The notes under the pieces: model-generated
What the model saw: the letters and a program-made list of their open reading frames with translations, nothing else
The model's database searches: none
What the model was told of the DNA's origin: nothing
Assembly (NCBI GenBank): GCA_963576475.1
Contig: OY754981.1
Coordinates: 13,240,734-13,304,733 of the forward strand
Source of the DNA: Molanna angustata
Taxonomy: Eukaryota > Arthropoda > Insecta > Trichoptera > Molannidae
Direction of reading: 5' to 3'
Length of the DNA stretch: 64,000 bases
Translations under genes and position numbers: made by a program
Shown here: in pieces, positions 11,263-23,019 of the stretch
Layout of the letters: each line of letters begins with the position of its first letter
Numbering within the stretch: position 1 is the first letter of the stretch

Positions 11263-12020
11263 GTTAACAGGCAGGCAGCTATTGCTGATGGGCCTGTATC
11301 ATGTGCTTATTTTTGTAATGTGCATCCAATCTGTTTTTAAATTGATTGAGTGTTCCAGCACTCACAACCTTATCCGGTAAACTATTCCAGGTATCCACCA
11401 CCCTGTTTGTCAGGTTTCCTTGTATTCAGGGAAAAGGATGTCTTATTCAGCTTTATGTGTTGGGATTTTTAAAATTTGCAGCCTTTCTGAGTATTCCAGA
11501 CCACCCATTCCAATTGGCAGTTTGGTTGCTCGTCTTTGCACTTTCTCAAGCAGTGTAATGTCCTTGATAAAGTAAGGATTCCATATTTGAAACCCATACT
11601 CCAGGATCGGCCTCACATAAGTTTTATATATTTCTAGGAAAACTTGTACACTTAGGTGGTGAAACGATTTCTTGATAAGATAAAGAGTAGAGTTGGCTCT
11701 CTCAACAATCATTGTGATATGTTCACACCATTTCAAATCCTCCGAGATAGTAATGCCCAAATCCTTTTGTTTCTTGACTGGAGTTATCAGGCTTTCACCC
11801 AAGGTGTACTGGATATGTGGGTTGTTTTTCCCAATATGAAGAACGGTACATTTGGAAGCATTCAGATTCATTAACCAACGTTTTGTCCATTTATGTATCC
11901 GATCCAAATCACTTTGTAGTACGTTGTGGGCAGTCAGTGGATTTGCGAAGAACTTTGTGTCATCTGCGAAGAAGCTGGGAGTGCTTTCTATGATTGTTCC
12001 GAGGTCCAGAATGGGGCTGC
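11263..12020 (-). pseudogene. 5'-truncated CR1-like LINE, reverse transcriptase C-terminal half
   Basis: Starts within the catalytic box (PSFFADDTKFF), followed by DLDRIHKWTKRWLMNLNASK, a QKDLGITI block, YVRPILEYGFQIWNP and LEKVQRRATKLP, the series expected after the palm of CR1/L2-like LINEs. Near 11450 the frame shifts, and a WNSLPDKVV-type motif is readable nearer the 3' end (about 11395-11345). The element ends at the (TAA)n tract. No N-terminal ORF is present. Confidence 0.75.
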
Positions 12021-12455
12021 TAATGGACAGGACTAGTCGCCTCCAGTCCTCTCTGCCATCCGCAGCTCGCACCGACGAATAAAGGTCGTTCCCGGTCATT
12101 TCCTCAATTTTGTCACACCATCGTGCAGGAGATCTGTCTCTACTTCTTTTACCTGGTACAATTCATGTGATAATACTTTTTTCCAGGTAACCTGGCTCTC
12201 TCCTGGCGATGTGACCAAAGATGCTCAATACCCGGTAGCTGCATACTGTAAACAATCTTTTTTTTATTTTGAGCTCTTTAAGGACCGAGTCATTCGTTCT
12301 TCTTGCAGCCCACGGAATCATCAGCACGCGACGCCAACACCACATTTCAAATGCGTCAATCCTGGTATGATCACGGGACTTCACTGTCCAGGTTTCGGCT
12401 GAATATAGGAATAATGGGAAGATGAGAGTTCTGATGATTTTAATTTTGGTGGAGT
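12020..12455 (-). pseudogene. C-terminal fragment of a second LINE, fused in frame to the CR1-like relic
   Basis: Encodes IIRTLIFPLFLYSAETWTVK, then AFEMWCWRRVLMIPW, SIFGHIARR and, after a frame break near 12163, SPARWCDKIEEMTGN and REDWRRLV. This is the usual C-terminus of a common insect LINE. At about 12020 the reading frame runs on into the CR1-like fragment without a stop, giving a chance chimeric ORF of 218 codons (12099-11443). Confidence 0.7.
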
Positions 12456-14181
12456 TGGAAATATCTCATATAAATACAGAACAGAGGCGCTGAAAATTGG
12501 CTGGAATATCAAATGAATACACACTATTATGCTAGCAAACAAAATATTTAGAAAATCAGAATTTCGTTTAAAATCTGTATCATTTTCAATTGAAAATATA
12601 TAGGAATGTGATAAGTCTGGCACCTGTGAGCGGTTGCGTTTACTTTGTGTGCTTTCCTTCTCTGCAGTCGAAAATTTCAATTTTTTAAAGCATAAAAGGA
12701 TCATATTATACCTTTGTATGTCATTTATGCGCTACTATGCCATCAATCTGATTGCGAAAAATGATAATTTATTGATTTGTTCAGCGCACACCGGGAAGAT
12801 AAAAGAGTTTTTCTCTCACAAAGAAATGTAGGTATTTAAAATTATCTACTTGGAATGAATTCAACAATCCGGTGGCGTTTTGAATAGGTGTTCACGGGTA
12901 AATCTTTGAAATGAATTTCAATTTAAATAAAATAAAATCGAAACAAAACATGATCGGGTGATCTGTCGTTTTCTGAAAGTCAAAAGCACTTTAATATTGA
13001 ATGACTATCAGATAGAAGAGCAACGTCAGAGCTCATATTTATTTACAAGATACTAAATATATGGTCGATAACAATTTTATAGTGATAATTAACATCCATG
13101 CCAATGTTACGCTGAGAAACCCGGAAGTATTTCGATTAAGTAGATACTACAACTATTTAGGTCATTTCAGTCCATTGAGAATGATGCGCTCCTATAATTC
13201 TTTACACACGAAAATTGTGAACTTTGACATATGCTCAAACAGCCTCAGCACCTTCAAGCGTTTGATAAAAGTAAGTCAACAATCATTGTGAGATGGTTTC
13301 TTTTCTGCATAGTGGATTGTTTTTAAATAGTTTTTCTGAAGCATGTTTTCAACAATACACTACACACATGAATGCTTTAGATACCTTATTTAATTTTGCA
13401 TTGGAACTACTATGCTGATTCTGTCTATATTTCTTATGTGTATTCTTATGTTGTATTGGTGTTTCTTTTAATAAATAAATACATAAATGATTTTAGATCG
13501 AAAGCTGTACCCAAATAAGATGAAATGATTTTTGACGCAACGCAAATAAATCTTATGAAATAAAATTTGATAAAGGCAAAAATAAATTAAACATACGAAT
13601 ATCCACTAAAAGCCAATTTTTGTTTTCAGTGCCTACATGGAAATGAAATTCATGAATAATTATCATCGCTTTGATATAATTATTATTTGGATGTTTGTCA
13701 TATAATGCCAAACCCACACTGTTTCATCCCAACTAATTTGTGTATTAATGATAATTGAAACAAAGCTTCGTCTCCCCTTTATTGTATCTATAACAACAAG
13801 TTACTTAATCTTGTTTTATTAAATTCCACTAAATATCGATGGTAAATATAACAACACGGACAGCAATGGTACGTGTGTACTTATGGCAGTTGCTATCAAC
13901 TTTTATTTTATAATTGCCAATTATTTATTTTTTTAACTTTTGCAATTACAGTGATTTAAATAAATTTCGCTTTACAAAAAAAAAAAATAATGATAGAAAA
14001 ATTTGTATTTGGCTGAATTCATTTGAAATTTTAATCAAATTTATCAATGTTGTATATCATACAAGTAAACAAGGTTATTAACTACACCAGAATGTCTGTC
14101 AATACTTTCGATATGTTAATGTTTTTCTCGATCTACTGCGCTCGGACAATTAAACTATCGGTAAGCATGCGCCATGCGCGC
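12456..14181. other. Gene-free AT-rich stretch
   Basis: Short ORFs (for example 13061-13291) show no recognisable domain. No repeat family from elsewhere in the window was found. Confidence 0.4.
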
Positions 14182-14735
14182 CCTCTCATACAACATCGAG
14201 GGAGACCGCGATCCACTTCCACGCCGGCGACGCTATAGAGCACATTGGCCCTGTTCACCACCGGACGCAGCCGCAACATCGGACAAACACAAAATATCCA
14301 CCATCCATCGGGTTCAACCACTGCCCCCGAGAATCCAACCTCACACGTCAGGGCCTCCGATTGGTCTCAAAATCGGCCGCTAAGTACACTCCGTTTCGAG
14401 TCGGAGGGGCTTGTACCCCGACCCCTCGGTCCTCGTGTTGGCGTCCAAAGGTTCCGCGGGCTAACACCGGGGGCATCCGACGCAATCATCACCTGTCAGA
14501 TTCGACGTCTAGTTGTCAACACAGGATGTCTGACCCGACGTCTGCGCCGGCGGTGTGCCCGAACCACACAACAACATTCGCCACAGTTTGACGAGTAACT
14601 GCCGAGCGAGACTGAAGACGTTCGTCCTGCTCTTCTCTAAGTACAGAATTGACGAGGGCACAACAGCGTCGGCCGCCCACCCCCGCCTTTACTGCCTTGG
14701 CCCTTAGAGCCTCAACCTAGGCCTCTCATACAACA
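14182..14735. mobile_element. GC-rich insert flanked by 14-bp direct repeats
   Basis: CCTCTCATACAACA occurs at 14182-14195 and 14722-14735. The 526 bp between is strikingly GC- and CpG-rich against an AT-rich surround. It has overlapping short ORFs on both strands, none recognisable. A 14-bp duplication fits target-primed retroposition, but no poly(A) or microsatellite tail is evident. It might be a 5'-UTR-type piece of a retroelement. Confidence 0.45.
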
Positions 14736-14749
14736 GTATTGGTTACGAA

Positions 14750-14783
14750 AAATCGGCCGATCACGATCGGCCGATTTTTTGTG
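14750..14783. repeat. ATCGGCCGAT palindrome
   Basis: Arms AAAAATCGGCCGAT and ATCGGCCGATTTTT are perfect over 14 bp with a 4-nt CACG loop. Further single ATCGGCCGAT motifs follow near 14812 and 14874, and CATGCGCGC-like motifs recur at about 14175, 14825 and 14896, so the whole region 14160-15000 may be one rearranged repeat. Confidence 0.6.
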
Positions 14784-15120
14784 TCTCGTCACAGATTTTT
14801 AAATCGGCCGATTCTGATAGCTATCATGCGCGCTCTTACATGTAATTCGTATGTTGTAGCTCACCGATAATTAATCGGCCGATGAAATTAGCTTCCATGC
14901 GCACCTACCTTTACTGTGCCAGCCGTCTTCTTTCTTCTCTCTTACGCGAAGAGGTCTTCCTTCCTTCTCGCACTGATTTAACAATGGTTCACTTAAGCTG
15001 TACGTGCGAATTCCGCGAACGTATTTGAAAACTTTTAAATATTATAATTGTGCACGGCACGAAGTAAGTATTTTGACTGAAATAGGTGGACTACTCGCGC
15101 GCGGACAAGGGCTAGATTAT

Positions 15121-15364
15121 TGTTATTTATTTATTTATTTATTTATTTAATATTGCTTCTCGGGCAACTAACAGGTACTATGTCAAATATTAATTTAACA
15201 CGCACCCAATAACAAGTTGCCACATTCTGGAGACTAACGATATTAATCGTCTCACAGATCCAGACTGAAAACACAATTAAAAACTGTGTCTCCACCGGGA
15301 ATCGAACCCGGGACCTTTGGCTCAGCAGTCAGATATCTAACCAACTGAGCCACGAAGGCCGACG
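15121..15364 (-). mobile_element. SINE family S2, copy a, with (TAAA)n tail
   Basis: On the minus strand it starts GGCCTTCGTGGCTCAGTTGG (A-box-like) with CGGGTTCGATTCCCGG (B-box), a body including GCAACTTGTTATTGGGTGCG and a terminal TTGCCCGAGAAGC. It ends in a TAAA repeat at 15121-15150. Further copies are at 19712, 39243, 54912 and a fragment at 55560. Confidence 0.8.
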
Positions 15365-16349
15365 TTATCACGTTCTAGGTATGAATGTTGGTTTGAAAGG
15401 GGTTTTGATATCTCAAGAAGATGATGATAAGTACAAATGGGAAGTATTTATCATCTGCGCCAACAAAACATGTCATCTTAAATTAAATTAAGAAAAAATA
15501 TTAATTGAGGAATTTATTTATTACTCAATTGTTAAAATCAATTATTAATTTATTTTATTTTACTTATAATCGCCTTTCACATACATACATAAAAAACACA
15601 TATTTATTATAAAAATATATAGAGTAAGAAAAAAAACAATAAGGTATACACAAAAAAAATTAAACAGCACATAAAACAAAAAAAAAATAATACAAGTAAG
15701 CAAACATAAAAAAACATATACAAAAGATATACTTTTAGGTTCAAACTGAACATTCGAAGAAAAATTTAAAAAGGGTATCCTGATTTTCATTTATTTACTT
15801 GTTTTTATCAACATTGTGAACCGATGCCATTTGATAACTTATTCTGATCCTGAAACGTTAAATCAAAAGGATTGTATGAGAGCTTTTCTCTTGTCTCTTC
15901 AAATATATTGGCAAAAATATTGGTATTGGTTGAGAAAAATCCTACTACAGTTTTAGATTGGAATGAAATGGTGAATTGAATGATAAGTTGGCGCTGTTAA
16001 AACATGACTTAAATAAAACTGCTAATCAAATTCCAACCGTTGGCGATTGAGGGACTAATTTTGCGAGAATGAAACTGCAAGCAATTGCAGTTAAATTATT
16101 TGATTGGTACCAATTTATAGCCCCAAGCGCTTGTTAGCTGTTAGCTGATCTTCTGCAGGCACTGGTCGGAATATATTATTGAGTCAGGTCGGAGACCTTA
16201 TCTTGGCATCATGGCCAAAACTCAAAGCTAAATTAATTAAGGCCAGAGACTAAATACCTACAACTAGTATTATTGTTTGTTCTGCGTTTGGATTTAAACA
16301 TAAATAGTTGATAGTTGTGGTGAACCTCACAGTTAAACATCGATTAAAT
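15365..16349. other. Gene-free AT-rich stretch with A-tracts
   Basis: 15560-15790 is dense in A-tracts; the ORF there is a low-complexity artefact. Nothing else recognised. Confidence 0.4.
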
Positions 16350-16500
16350 TAAAAAAACAAGCGGGTTGTGGCCAACGCTATACTTTTCACTACTAAGTAA
16401 CTCAACAATTTATTCAATTTTTTTATGGAAAATTTTCAGAATTTTCTTGAATTGAGTTTGTTAAATTATTTTTGATTTTAATATTCCATTAAATCATTTT
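16350..16500 (-). mobile_element. Helentron-like element end, truncated
   Basis: AAGCGGGTTGTGGCCAACGC, CACTACTAAGT and TTGAGTTTGTTAAATTATTT match the terminus of the family seen at 6335 and 58700. It breaks at about 16500 where a LINE fragment begins. Confidence 0.45.
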
Positions 16501-16930
16501 TTTAATTTTCATACCCGATCTTCTTCCTTTAACTAAATCTTTCCTCACCTCTGAATGGACCAAACTTTGGTCCACATCTTCCCTCACCAGGGGAAGGAGA
16601 TATGGTTCAATTCAACCAAGTATTCCAGTCAAGCCATGGTACTCTTCTGTTATGAGCAATAGAAGAGAGATAACGGTGATAAACAGAATGAGAATCGGTC
16701 ACTGTTGTACACCTGCTCATTTGTACAAAATTAGGATAAAAGATTCTCCAGCTTGCGAATGTGGTGAGGAATTGGGAGACTTGGACCATATCTTCTTTTC
16801 TTGTCCTCTCAACTCCCAACCCCCATCACTTTACCAATCTCTCTCAAAATATAAGATCCCACTGCCCGTAAACATTTTGACCTTACTGCATAGCAGTAAA
16901 AAAGATATATGTAATATTTAATTTAATATT
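16501..16930 (+). pseudogene. LINE fragment: RNase H end and C-terminal zinc knuckle
   Basis: Translation gives SEWTKLWSTS upstream and, from 16652, REITVINRMRIGHCCTPAHL, then CECGEELGDLDHIFFSC. This is the C-terminal region that follows RNase H in I/Jockey-type LINE second ORFs, with a C-X-C-X8-H-X4-C knuckle. It opens upstream of the Met at 16652, so that Met is only the first in the surviving frame. The rest of the element is missing; the 3' UTR probably runs to about 16980. Confidence 0.6.
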
Positions 16931-17222
16931 AAAATTCCTCAAAAGAAACGACATCAAGATTTGATTTAATATATGTAATTTTTTGTTTCATTTTATTGTT
17001 TTTTATGGTGATTTTTTGAGCGGTATCTACTTTTCATTTTTTTTCATTTTGCCTTTGAATCTCATCATGGTTTTGTTCGACTTCATGTATGAACATGTAT
17101 TATGTGAACTTCAACGACACACCATTCTTGTCTCACCTTGAAAGACAACACTCAGAATGCACTGAATATTTTTTTTAAGTGTAACATAATTTCATGTTTA
17201 AATTAACCGAGCTATAGTGATT

Positions 17223-17258
17223 ACAAAACATTTGGTTTTGTGCAACCAAATGTTTTGT
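17223..17258. repeat. Short perfect inverted repeat
   Basis: ACAAAACATTTGGTT pairs with AACCAAATGTTTTGT, 15-bp arms with a 6-nt loop at 17238-17243. Outside any recognised element; possibly a MITE remnant. Confidence 0.6.
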
Positions 17259-17519
17259 GAACACAGCCAAACAGTACAGTTATAAATAGATAAACCTTTA
17301 TTACTGATAACAAAGATTTGGCTAAAACGCAGGTAGACAGATCGGTTGTCATAATTTTTTTTTCAGTGTGGGTGATGAATCTCAAATACATTATTTATTT
17401 TAACATATAATTCAAAATTTGTATAAGGATCACTGGTTAACAACTGAAATATTTCTCAATTCGTATCTGTAAAATATAAGTTATATGGCATAACTCCAAA
17501 CTTCTAATATATTCATCCA

Positions 17520-17850
17520 ATGCACCAGATAAATGATATATCACTTGGGAGGGAGGCTTCAAGTGGCGAACCTTTATTTTCTAAACTTCTTGTATATATC
17601 CTATATCCTGACAATGAGAAATCTCCTTTGCGAGGTTTTCAATGGACCGACGGGGCAACACGGCAACCTTCCGTGAGAAACTTAACAAGAGAAATCTTTT
17701 CAATAGAAAACTGAAAGACCCTTTTCCCAAAGGTTCAGCCAGAATATTGAGGCCAAACCATGCCATAGGAATAATGATGTATTACTTGATTATTATTATT
17801 ATTATTTATTATTATATTCTCAACACAATAGGTACAAAGACATTCAATGC
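17520..17850. other. Unclassified segment ending in an (ATT)n-like tract
   Basis: A moderately GC-rich patch (17540-17765) is followed by a TTATTATTATT tract at about 17790-17815, reminiscent of a retroelement 3' end, but no domain was recognised. 16931-17519 holds nothing recognisable except the inverted repeat at 17223-17258. Confidence 0.3.
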
Positions 17851-17924
17851 TAGGTAAACAGAGCATTTGTTTTAAATATAATGAAAATACGATTACATAC
17901 CTGCGTAATACTATAAATTCTTCT

Positions 17925-18165
17925 TGGTCACAATCCTAGGATTGGTCTGCACCAAACACTCGATCCCTCCACTTGTCTCTATCGTCCTCCAGTCTCTTCA
18001 TCTCTTTGTCACTGCTACAGCGCATGTCACCGATTATCTAGTCTATATAGTTGTTTCTGGGGCGACCTCTACAGTTACCCCCATCAATCATTCCTTCGAC
18101 AATGGTAAAAAGCAGGCCTGGGTGCCGGATGTTGTGGCCTATCCAATTATAGCTAGTAATTATGA
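17925..18165 (-). pseudogene. Degenerate LINE C-terminal fragment
   Basis: Minus-strand translation reads IGHNIRHPGLLFTIVEGMI, a GGNCRGRPRNNYID-like segment, then MKRLEDDRDKWRDRVFGADQS. This is the extreme C-terminus of the LINE type also present at 3230-3545 (shared GATGTTGTGGCC block). An in-frame stop is present. Confidence 0.6.
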
Positions 18166-18328
18166 CTAGTCAATAGTATAAAATGGAAGATGTCTATATA
18201 AAGTTTTACGTGAGAATATTAAATATATTGGTATGTAATGTATACCTTATGATATCAACTATTGATTGAAGGAATGTTAAGGTAAATAAGGTATTCAAAA
18301 TAAGCAGCTTCCCAATATCAACTAACAA

Positions 18329-18546
18329 TATATTTAAAATAAATTAATTAACTTTGTTTCCACTAGTTATATTTTTTAAAACACAACATGTTTCGATAAC
18401 CTCCGTTATCTTCCTCAGGTATTATTATTGTATTAACTCACCTCTCACCTGAGGAAGATAACGGAGGTTATCGAAACATGTTGTGTTTTAAAAAATATAA
18501 CTAGTGGAAACAAACAAAGTTTATTAATTTATTTTAAAATATATTT
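18329..18546. repeat. About 92-bp-arm palindrome with a hammerhead-like core
   Basis: The left arm 18329-18420 and right arm 18447-18546 are near-perfect inverted copies around a 26-bp loop. Within the right arm, CTGAGGA (18449-18455), one extra A, a GATAAC-GGAG-GTTATC hairpin (18457-18472) and GAAA (18473-18476) resemble the hammerhead ribozyme core order. Such ribozymes are known in terminal repeats of Penelope-like elements. The extra A and undefined stems I and III leave it doubtful. Confidence 0.6.
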
Positions 18547-18689
18547 AAAATGAATTTTCACAAAGTGAACGCCTCTACCTAAGAAAATTTGTCAACTAAC
18601 AATAATAAATAAATGTAATAAAATTGTAATTGTAATAAAAAAAATAATCTTGGAAAGTCTTTGGGATAAAAGAGCGTTGAGTCAAACAT

Positions 18690-18930
18690 GTGCGTAGTAC
18701 GTTTTGTATTTGTCTATATTTTGTATTTGTCTATATTTATACCAATTTTCAGCGTTGTTGCTTTTATGGTTTCTGAGATATATGGAAAAATAAAGTAAAA
18801 TTCAAAAGTTGATAACCCCTGACTGAAACAAAAATTCAAAATTCTGAGTATTAAAGTTTTGTAGGCCTATAACTATCTATATATTCTGAAATATTGAGCT
18901 CTGCAAATTGAGCGAATCAAAAGTTATAAG
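18690..18930 (-). mobile_element. Internal fragment of family D Helitron
   Basis: Shares TTTTATGGTTTCTGAGATAT, AGTTGATAACCCCTGACTGA and TTTTGTAGGCCTATAACT with the full copies at 20235-21221 and 50775-51749, in the same orientation. Both ends are missing. The following 18931-19603 holds nothing recognisable. Confidence 0.65.
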
Positions 18931-19603
18931 GATTAACACATATTTTATAAATAAATTATTACGAATTATTTTGAAACTAATTATTCTAAGAAACACTTTT
19001 AAACTAACCCAGGTTTGTAGTGGGTAAAATATTCATTAGCAAACTTCTAATAAGATACAAGAACTTACCTATGTATATATTGAAATGTAAATTAATTTTG
19101 AACGAGCTACATATAATACGTATTTCAATCTTAAAAACAATCTTTAGAGACTTCATTGATATTATGAAATGTTTATAATCATGTCAAAATTGTTAATGCA
19201 TTGTAAAAAAATAAAAAATAAAATTCGAATTCTTATATGAACTAAAATCAAGCAAGATTAATAATTTTCCGATTTTTTTGTTTATACATTCCGCCTTGTG
19301 AGAGCCATTACAAATGATAAAATTAAAATATACATATGAAATATTAAACGTACCTATACTTAATAATCTAATACTGTAAAATTAATTTAATATAATTAAG
19401 TATTTCAAAAATGATTTAAAAAACAATCGTCTTAAGACGAATAAAAAATCGTATAATTTTTAATATTGTTTGATTTATTTGATTCAATTATATAAAATTA
19501 GAGTTTTACGAAACAATTTATTCGATCTCTTCATAAGTGATTTTGCAATCGTGAATGTAAATAAATAAATAATGTTAAAAAACACAATATTCCAGCCTAC
19601 ATT

Positions 19604-20234
19604 AAAAATGAGTGGGTTGTAGCCAACGCTTTACGCCTCATTAATAAGTCACTCTACAAAGTATTCAATTTTTTAACAGAAAAATAACAGCATTTTTATA
19701 AAAATAATTTTGTCAGCCTTCGTGGCTCAGTTGGTTGGGTATCTGACTGCTGATCCAAAGGTCCCGGGTTCGATTCCCGGTGGAGGCACAGTTTTTAATT
19801 GTGTTTTCAGTCAGGATCGGAGTTTCAGTGAGACGATTAATAATGTAAGTCTCCAGCATGTGGCAACTTGTTCTTGGGTGCGTGTTTAATTAATATTTGA
19901 TATAGTACCTGTTAGTTGCCCGAGAAGCTGTATTAAATATAATGAGTTTGTTCAATATTTTTTATTTAAATATTTGATAATTAAAACTTGATATTTCTTC
20001 AATTCCATTTTATGTAAGTGATGTGCCTCTTTACCAATTTGACAATAAATATTTAAAATTTTAAGTTTCCTGCAAAATATTTGAGAGTTAAAATAATTGA
20101 GAAAGACTATTCAGATTTCCATCAAAATCTAATGGGGTCTAAGTGAGTACCTATTTGATATACAAATAAGCGAAAAGAATCGAATGAATACTTTAGTCTA
20201 TAATGGATAAAGTAAAATAAACATTTCTATAATA
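19604..20234 (-). mobile_element. Helentron-like element interrupted by a SINE, left part
   Basis: Begins TGAGTGGGTTGTAGCCAACG and carries the family body (CTATTCAGATTTCCATCAAA, then a GATAAAGTAAAATAAAC block). A SINE sits at 19712-19942, and at 20235 a Helitron begins. Family sequence resumes at about 21645-21820 (CAGCACACACACAGATAAG), so the element was split by later insertions. Confidence 0.5.
19712..19942 (+). mobile_element. SINE family S2, copy b, nested
   Basis: GTCAGCCTTCGTGGCTCAGT start, CCCGGGTTCGATTCCCGGTG B-box region, and the GCAACTTGTTCTTGGGTGCG body. It lies within the Helentron-like element, whose sequence (ATTTTTAT ... ATGAGTTTGTT) is continuous across it in related copies. 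Confidence 0.75.
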
Positions 20235-21221
20235 CTAGTTGCATGTAACACATGAGATCCAACTGTTGATAGCGATAGTATGTATACTTGAGTTATAAAT
20301 ACCAAACTATAAACCCATAAATACAAATTATTTAATACGTTAAGATATTTGGTTTTCTATACAACACATGTACCTAGGTATGTATGTCAAGATATAATAG
20401 TATGGAATTCAGTCCTTTAATCTTATCCAGAATATGAAAACAGCATGATGGTATGTATGTATGTTTGGAGATTAGTATCAAACAATTAAGTCTTCTTAGA
20501 TATCGTATGTAGGCGACTGCCATACAAATTGTATGTAGCAATGTCGTCAATCAATTCAATTTTTATAAAAATTGTTAAAGAAAAATTGAGGTGTGCTAAT
20601 ACAATGGTAATATTTTTTATAGAAAATTAAATTATCTAGTTGGGGTGTTTCGGGTTTCTTTGATATTTTTAAAAAATTGGAAATATAGGCAGTTAAACTC
20701 ATAAATTTATCATAAAAAAATATTTTTCTTAATGAAAAATGTTTGAGAAACTCTGGAATTTTTTTGAAAAAAACCAATTTGAGATTTTGTATTTGTCTAT
20801 GATTATACCATTTTTCAGCATTCTAGATTATATGGTTTCTGAGATATTTGGATAAATAAACCAAAATTTCAAAAGTTGTTGACTCCTGACTGAATAAAAA
20901 AATCACAATTCTGAGTAAAAACGTTTTCTAGGCCTATAACTGTTTATTTATTCTGAAATTTTGGGCTCTGCAAATTGAGCGAATCAAAAGTTATAGGGGG
21001 GACGGATACACAGACGGACAAAACTCACATAAAATGTTCTACTCCGAATTCTGAGTAAATCCATGTACTGAAACATATATGCTGCGAGGCCTCTAGTTAG
21101 TGTTATTAGCATGCAAAAAGTCCACTACGCCATACAAAATGTTCCTTCGTACACGCATCTTGGCTTAATAATGTCGATTCATTCAGAGAATTGAATTCTC
21201 ATGAACGAATCGACAGTTGGA
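20235..21221 (-). mobile_element. Non-autonomous Helitron, family D, copy 2 (987 bp)
   Basis: CTAG at 20235-20238 with A before it on the plus strand, and TCGACAGTTGGA at the far end followed by T. Read on the minus strand this is A^TC...CTAG^T. The GCATGTAACACATG hairpin lies next to the CTAG end. The interior matches the copies at 5303 and 50775 over almost the full length. The short ORF at 20556-20777 is not conserved coding. Confidence 0.75.
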
Positions 21222-21644
21222 TAAGTATAAAGGTACTTAGTTGTTTAATGAACTTGAAGGTATATTTAGGAATAAAAACAAAAAAATGTACTGATTGATT
21301 TTTTTTCTTTATTTCATTCTTGTTTTTGTGTAGTTTATTTATTTGAAAATATTGTTTAACCATTTTACACAATCCTTAAATGTAAATTATTGATTTGTCT
21401 TTATATAAATGTCAACCTTAGTGATAAAACTTAGTGATTATATGTTTTATATATTATTTAATAGATGTGCAATGTTTGGTGAATGTAGAAATACAAAATA
21501 GATACTCCCCTCTTTTATCACAAGATTTTATCTGAATTAAACAGGGTTATTATGAAATATGTCATGGATCTTGTACACCTTGTCAATTGTTATTTATATA
21601 TTAATTTATTGTAATTGATTAGACATAAATTTAAAAAAAAATTT

Positions 21645-21820
21645 AAAAAAAAACACGTGATAAATAGCCCACAGCACACACACAGATAAGATACATTGTG
21701 ATGAAACTTTCAGAATACAATCTCAACATGATACTAGTTGATAATCTGCAATGAAAAACTAGCCTTAAAAATTGCGAAATCATAACTCCCAGCTCTTGGG
21801 ATAGAGAGAAGTAAAAATAT
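21645..21820 (-). mobile_element. Helentron-like element, detached right part
   Basis: CACAGCACACACACAGATAA, ATTGTGATGAAACTTTCAGA and CTCAACATGATACTAG match the other end of the family (58154-58330 and 57240-57365). It is probably the continuation of 19604-20222 across inserted DNA. Positions 21222-21644 hold nothing recognised. Confidence 0.4.
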
Positions 21821-23014
21821 TAATAAGTCATTATATTTACCTAACTTTAATTAAAATAGATAAAAAAATGCTTATTAAAAAAGCAGTACCAACATTCTTA
21901 ACGATATTATTATTTTTTATATCAACATGAAATACAAAAATTGCTTACTTAATGTTTTATTTGATGTCTTTGTAATGAAAACGATATAAAAATTATTCTA
22001 AAATGAGGATAAGTAGGTAAACATAAAAATTCCAATTCCATTAACGAGATTACATTATCAGATGGTTTTACGATGTGGGAAGGAAAATGGAAGGGCCAAG
22101 ATATTATTGCAACAGTGAGACCATTAAACTTAACTTAGTATTGTCTATTTGAAGTTCTTCGTTGAAACCCTGGAGCCTAAACTGACTCATTTTGAAGGAG
22201 GGTGAGGATTAAGTAATATTGTTTTATGATGATAAATTACGCGTTGTCATTCAAAGCTTATACAAATCTACAATAATACTTGAACTATCCAACAGTTATT
22301 ATATGTTCACCGTACATAAATATATTATCATTTATAGTAATAAAGTGTTCGCTTTTTTAAATAAAATTAATCACACTATTTCTTACTCGTATACTTTTGA
22401 TATTGTATGTTTCTTTTTAATGAGTGTTTATCAAGTGATAAGTTTTTTTCATATTGTAGGTATGTCATATTTATTTTAAAGTTTCAGTGATCGATGAATA
22501 CAAATATGTATGACACATAATATACTACATACATTGTGTGAATCTCCCAATAAATATAAAACACGCGCGTTTATAATTAAAAAATTGATATAATCAGGAA
22601 AATAATAATAATGAAATAATTTTTGGTAAATATATACAGACGAAAATTAATTCATTTTACTGGACAGATTATCCCGACGCCGAAATATTTGGAGAGCCGA
22701 TCCTACCTGAGCCGGACAAGGCAAAGAAAAAGAAGAAGAGATGATATAAGGGAAAGCATGAAAATACAAAATCATTTAATTACCTACATACAAATTCACA
22801 TATGCATTGATATAAAAATTGAATATCAAGAAGACTTGATAAAGGATAAATGGTTTGATCTGTTGTAGCAGACATGAATCTTCCGTCATAATGGTGATAG
22901 AGCTTCGGACACTGTTGTTCCCCTTCTCACCTAACAAGGTTGGATATTAAGAAAAAGGCAGCTTGGATCACATATTTTTCAATTGCCCTACATCTGTGTT
23001 CCCAATATCTTTAA
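21821..23014. other. Gene-free AT-rich stretch
   Basis: Short ORFs at 22219-22479 and 22623-22868 show no known domain. Confidence 0.4.
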
Positions 23015-23019
23015 CACAC

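Noticed and set aside
14245..14598. 117-codon ORF in the GC-rich insert
   Set aside because: Overlapping ORFs exist in several frames, as expected for GC-rich DNA; no domain is recognised and composition is arginine/threonine-biased without conserved pattern.
15300..15364. tRNA gene (minus strand) with good A and B boxes
   Set aside because: Belongs to SINE family S2, with several copies sharing a 3' body and a TAAA tail.
15560..15790. 76-codon hydrophobic ORF
   Set aside because: Arises from A-tracts read on the minus strand; no start context, domain or splice support.
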